In this document: positions 62,491-64,000 of the stretch, piece by piece
Layout of the letters: the number at the start of each line of letters is the position of its first letter
Position numbering within the stretch: position 1 is the stretch's first letter
Assembly: GCF_001262635.1 (NCBI RefSeq)
Contig: NZ_JXYH01000002.1
Span: 1-64,000, forward strand
Direction of reading: 5' to 3'
DNA length: 64,000 nucleotides
From: Aestuariivita boseongensis
Lineage (GTDB): Bacteria > Pseudomonadota > Alphaproteobacteria > Rhodobacterales > Rhodobacteraceae
Notes under the pieces: generated by a model
The model's input: the letters and a program-made list of their open reading frames with translations, nothing else
What the model was told of the DNA's origin: nothing
Database searches by the model: none
Made by a program: the position numbers and the translations under genes

Positions 62491-63915
62491 TCAGAAATTC
62501 CGATTTTCATAGGCGTCAAGCGCGCGCTTGCGCCCCTCATCCGCCGCCACGATCGGATCAGGATAGGAATCGTCGGGCGAGATGGCCCAGCGGCGCGGGA
62601 TCGCCTCAAAATAGGACAGCGCCGCGTCCGATGGGTTCGCCATCCCCTCGGCAATCCAGTGCCGCACATAGGCCCTGTCAGGGTCGAACTTGTCCAGCTG
62701 CGTCACCGGGTTGAAGACACGGAAGTAAGGCGTCGCATCCGGGCCAGAGCCCGCCGACCATTGCCAGCCCATCGCGTTGCTGGCGGGATCCCAGTCGATC
62801 AGGCAGTCTTCGAACCATTTCAAACCGATCTGCCAGTGGCACATCAGATGTTTGGTCAGGTAAGACGCGACAATCATCCGCCCGCGATTGTGCATCCGGC
62901 CCGTCACATACATCTCACGCAGCGCCGCATCGACAAAGCGGATGCCCGTGCGCGCCCGCTTCCACGCGATCACTTCGGATTTCCGCTCATCGTTGTTCCA
63001 GGGGAAGGCGTCCCAGTCTTCCTTCCAGTTTCCGGTCAGAATGCGCGGCGTATGGTGCATCAGGTGATAGGCAAATTCGCGCCAGACCAGCTCTTTCAGA
63101 AAGGTTTCCGCACCCTTCTTACCCTCTTCCATCATGCGCCGTCCGGCATGCCAGCATTGATGCGGGCTGATCTCTCCCAAAGCGAGGTTTTCCGACAGGT
63201 TCGACGTGCCGTCCTTGTCCGGCCGGTCGCGCGAACTGTCATAGCCGCTGACGATCTCGTCGATGAAATACCCAAGTCGATCCTGCGCCGCCCCTTCGCC
63301 CAACCGCACATGGGGGCGCACGATGTCCGCACCACGATTCATCGCGGCACCAAGCTGCCAATCATCCAGATCGTCGGACGCAGGCCAACTGCCAGGCGCG
63401 TCGATCTTTCCCGGAGCGCTTAGCGGGCTGTCCACATCCCTGTCCCTGACCATTTTCCAGAACGGCGTATAGACCTTGTAGAACCCGCCAGTCTTCGTTT
63501 CGACCGTCCAGGGTTCGAACATCAGATGACCGCCGAAGGATTTCGCTTCGATCCCGTCTTCCTTCAGCGTGCTTTTGATTGTCTTGTCCCGCGACACGCT
63601 ATCCGGATCATAAAGCCGCGACCAGTACACGGCCCCTGCCCCCGTCTCCTTGATCAGCGTGCGCAGCACCTCCAGCGCCTTGCCCCGCCGCAAGATCAAC
63701 CGGCTGCCCTTGTCCTTTAACGTCCCGGCCAGATGCTCCAAACCCAGCCCCAGGCGCCATTTCGGCGCCGCGCCAAGGCCGTCAACCAAATCATCGCAGA
63801 TGAAAACAGGGGTCACCGGTCGCCCGCTTTCGCAAGCCGCGTGCAAAGCCGGGTGGTCGGAAACCCGCAAATCCCGCCGGTACCAAAGGATAATCGGTGA
63901 GCTATCGCCTGCCAT
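62491..63915 (-). CDS. phrB: Deoxyribodipyrimidine photolyase
   Basis: A 474-residue FAD enzyme of the CPD class I photolyase family. The N-terminal antenna-domain start is WYRRDLRVSDHPAL (12-25), and the C-terminal FAD domain has WREFAYHLMHHTP, the Trp-rich electron-transfer region and GRMHNRGRMIVASYLTKHL, WQWSAGSGPDATPYFRVFNP. It repairs cyclobutane pyrimidine dimers using blue light. The ATG at 63915 is 52 bp from a near-perfect dyad at 63968-63988, a possible light or stress operator. Confidence 0.95.
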   Translation of the reverse strand: MAGDSSPIILWYRRDLRVSDHPALHAACESGRPVTPVFICDDLVDGLGAAPKWRLGLGLEHLAGTLKDKGSRLILRRGKALEVLRTLIKETGAGAVYWSRLYDPDSVSRDKTIKSTLKEDGIEAKSFGGHLMFEPWTVETKTGGFYKVYTPFWKMVRDRDVDSPLSAPGKIDAPGSWPASDDLDDWQLGAAMNRGADIVRPHVRLGEGAAQDRLGYFIDEIVSGYDSSRDRPDKDGTSNLSENLALGEISPHQCWHAGRRMMEEGKKGAETFLKELVWREFAYHLMHHTPRILTGNWKEDWDAFPWNNDERKSEVIAWKRARTGIRFVDAALREMYVTGRMHNRGRMIVASYLTKHLMCHWQIGLKWFEDCLIDWDPASNAMGWQWSAGSGPDATPYFRVFNPVTQLDKFDPDRAYVRHWIAEGMANPSDAALSYFEAIPRRWAISPDDSYPDPIVAADEGRKRALDAYENRNF

Positions 63916-63967
63916 GACTGCCTGTTCCTTCTTTTGAAAGGAATACGCGCCGGGGGAAGCTGCGGAT

Positions 63968-63988
63968 CAATTACCGTTACGTTAATTG
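63968..63988. promoter_or_regulatory. Near-perfect 21-bp dyad upstream of phrB
   Basis: CAATTAcCGT-T-ACGtTAATTG: nine of ten base pairs around the central base are symmetric. The core CGT-n-ACG and outer CAATTA/TAATTG make a long operator, of the size bound by MerR-type dimers. These are known to control photolyase genes in several bacteria (LitR type). The gene to the right is outside the window, so the regulator cannot be seen. Confidence 0.5.
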
Positions 63989-64000
63989 GTCACAGAACAT

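Overview
The window is high-GC, densely packed alphaproteobacterial chromosome, most probably from the order Rhodobacterales (marine Roseobacter group). Supporting signs are the trgA-trgB-cysK tellurite-resistance arrangement known from Rhodobacter sphaeroides, the non-zinc type HemB, a bdhA/patatin pair, the protein sequences throughout, and several catabolic genes for methylated amines. No phage, insertion sequence, CRISPR array or rRNA was seen. There is one tRNA gene (Ser-GGA) and one candidate small RNA.

Layout. 1-5318 (minus strand): a tight run yicC, gmk, gamma-carbonic anhydrase, CHMI-like isomerase, Cys/Met-type PLP enzyme, phoR and the start of pstB (cut by the window edge). 5541-9552: PAS protein, patatin, pentapeptide-repeat protein, bdhA and an M19 dipeptidase. 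9556-9667 (minus): an orphan promoter, small hairpin and strong intrinsic terminator that look like a free-standing small RNA. 9748-26690: mixed housekeeping and accessory genes: an orphan peptide-binding protein, arsC plus an aquaporin behind a Pho-box-like site, an acyl-CoA ligase/FrnE/K+ channel group, a Bcr-type exporter, a TPR protein, two small lipoproteins, mfd, hemB and a SYLF lipoprotein.

26418-52882 is the most interesting part: a catabolic region of more than 20 genes for an unidentified, probably N-methylated, amine or heterocycle. On the minus strand it has a spermidine/betaine-type ABC transporter, a BetI-like TetR regulator and a trimethylamine-dehydrogenase-family flavoprotein. 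On the plus strand it has a bicupin, a Tat-exported flavin amine oxidase, a PuuB-like oxidase, two PYROXD2-like oxidases, a free GcvT-like protein, a class III aminotransferase and a PhyH dioxygenase. A second divergent unit has a PEAMT-like methyltransferase plus GNAT facing a dimethylglycine-dehydrogenase-like demethylase, an NTF2-like protein, a three-subunit molybdenum hydroxylase and a MoaD-like protein. Almost the same dyad (TGAATG-2 nt-CATTCAATCA followed by TTGAA) lies in both divergent control regions, at 33747-33769 and 46051-46076, so the two halves probably form one regulon under the BetI-like repressor. A second TetR regulator has its own palindrome at 38009-38022.

53076-64000: a CPBP protease and secreted serine hydrolase pair, tRNA-Ser, then a minus-strand block: alanyl-tRNA editing protein, MscS-type channel, cysK, trgB, trgA, cfa and phrB. 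A near-perfect 21-bp dyad lies just upstream of phrB at the window edge.
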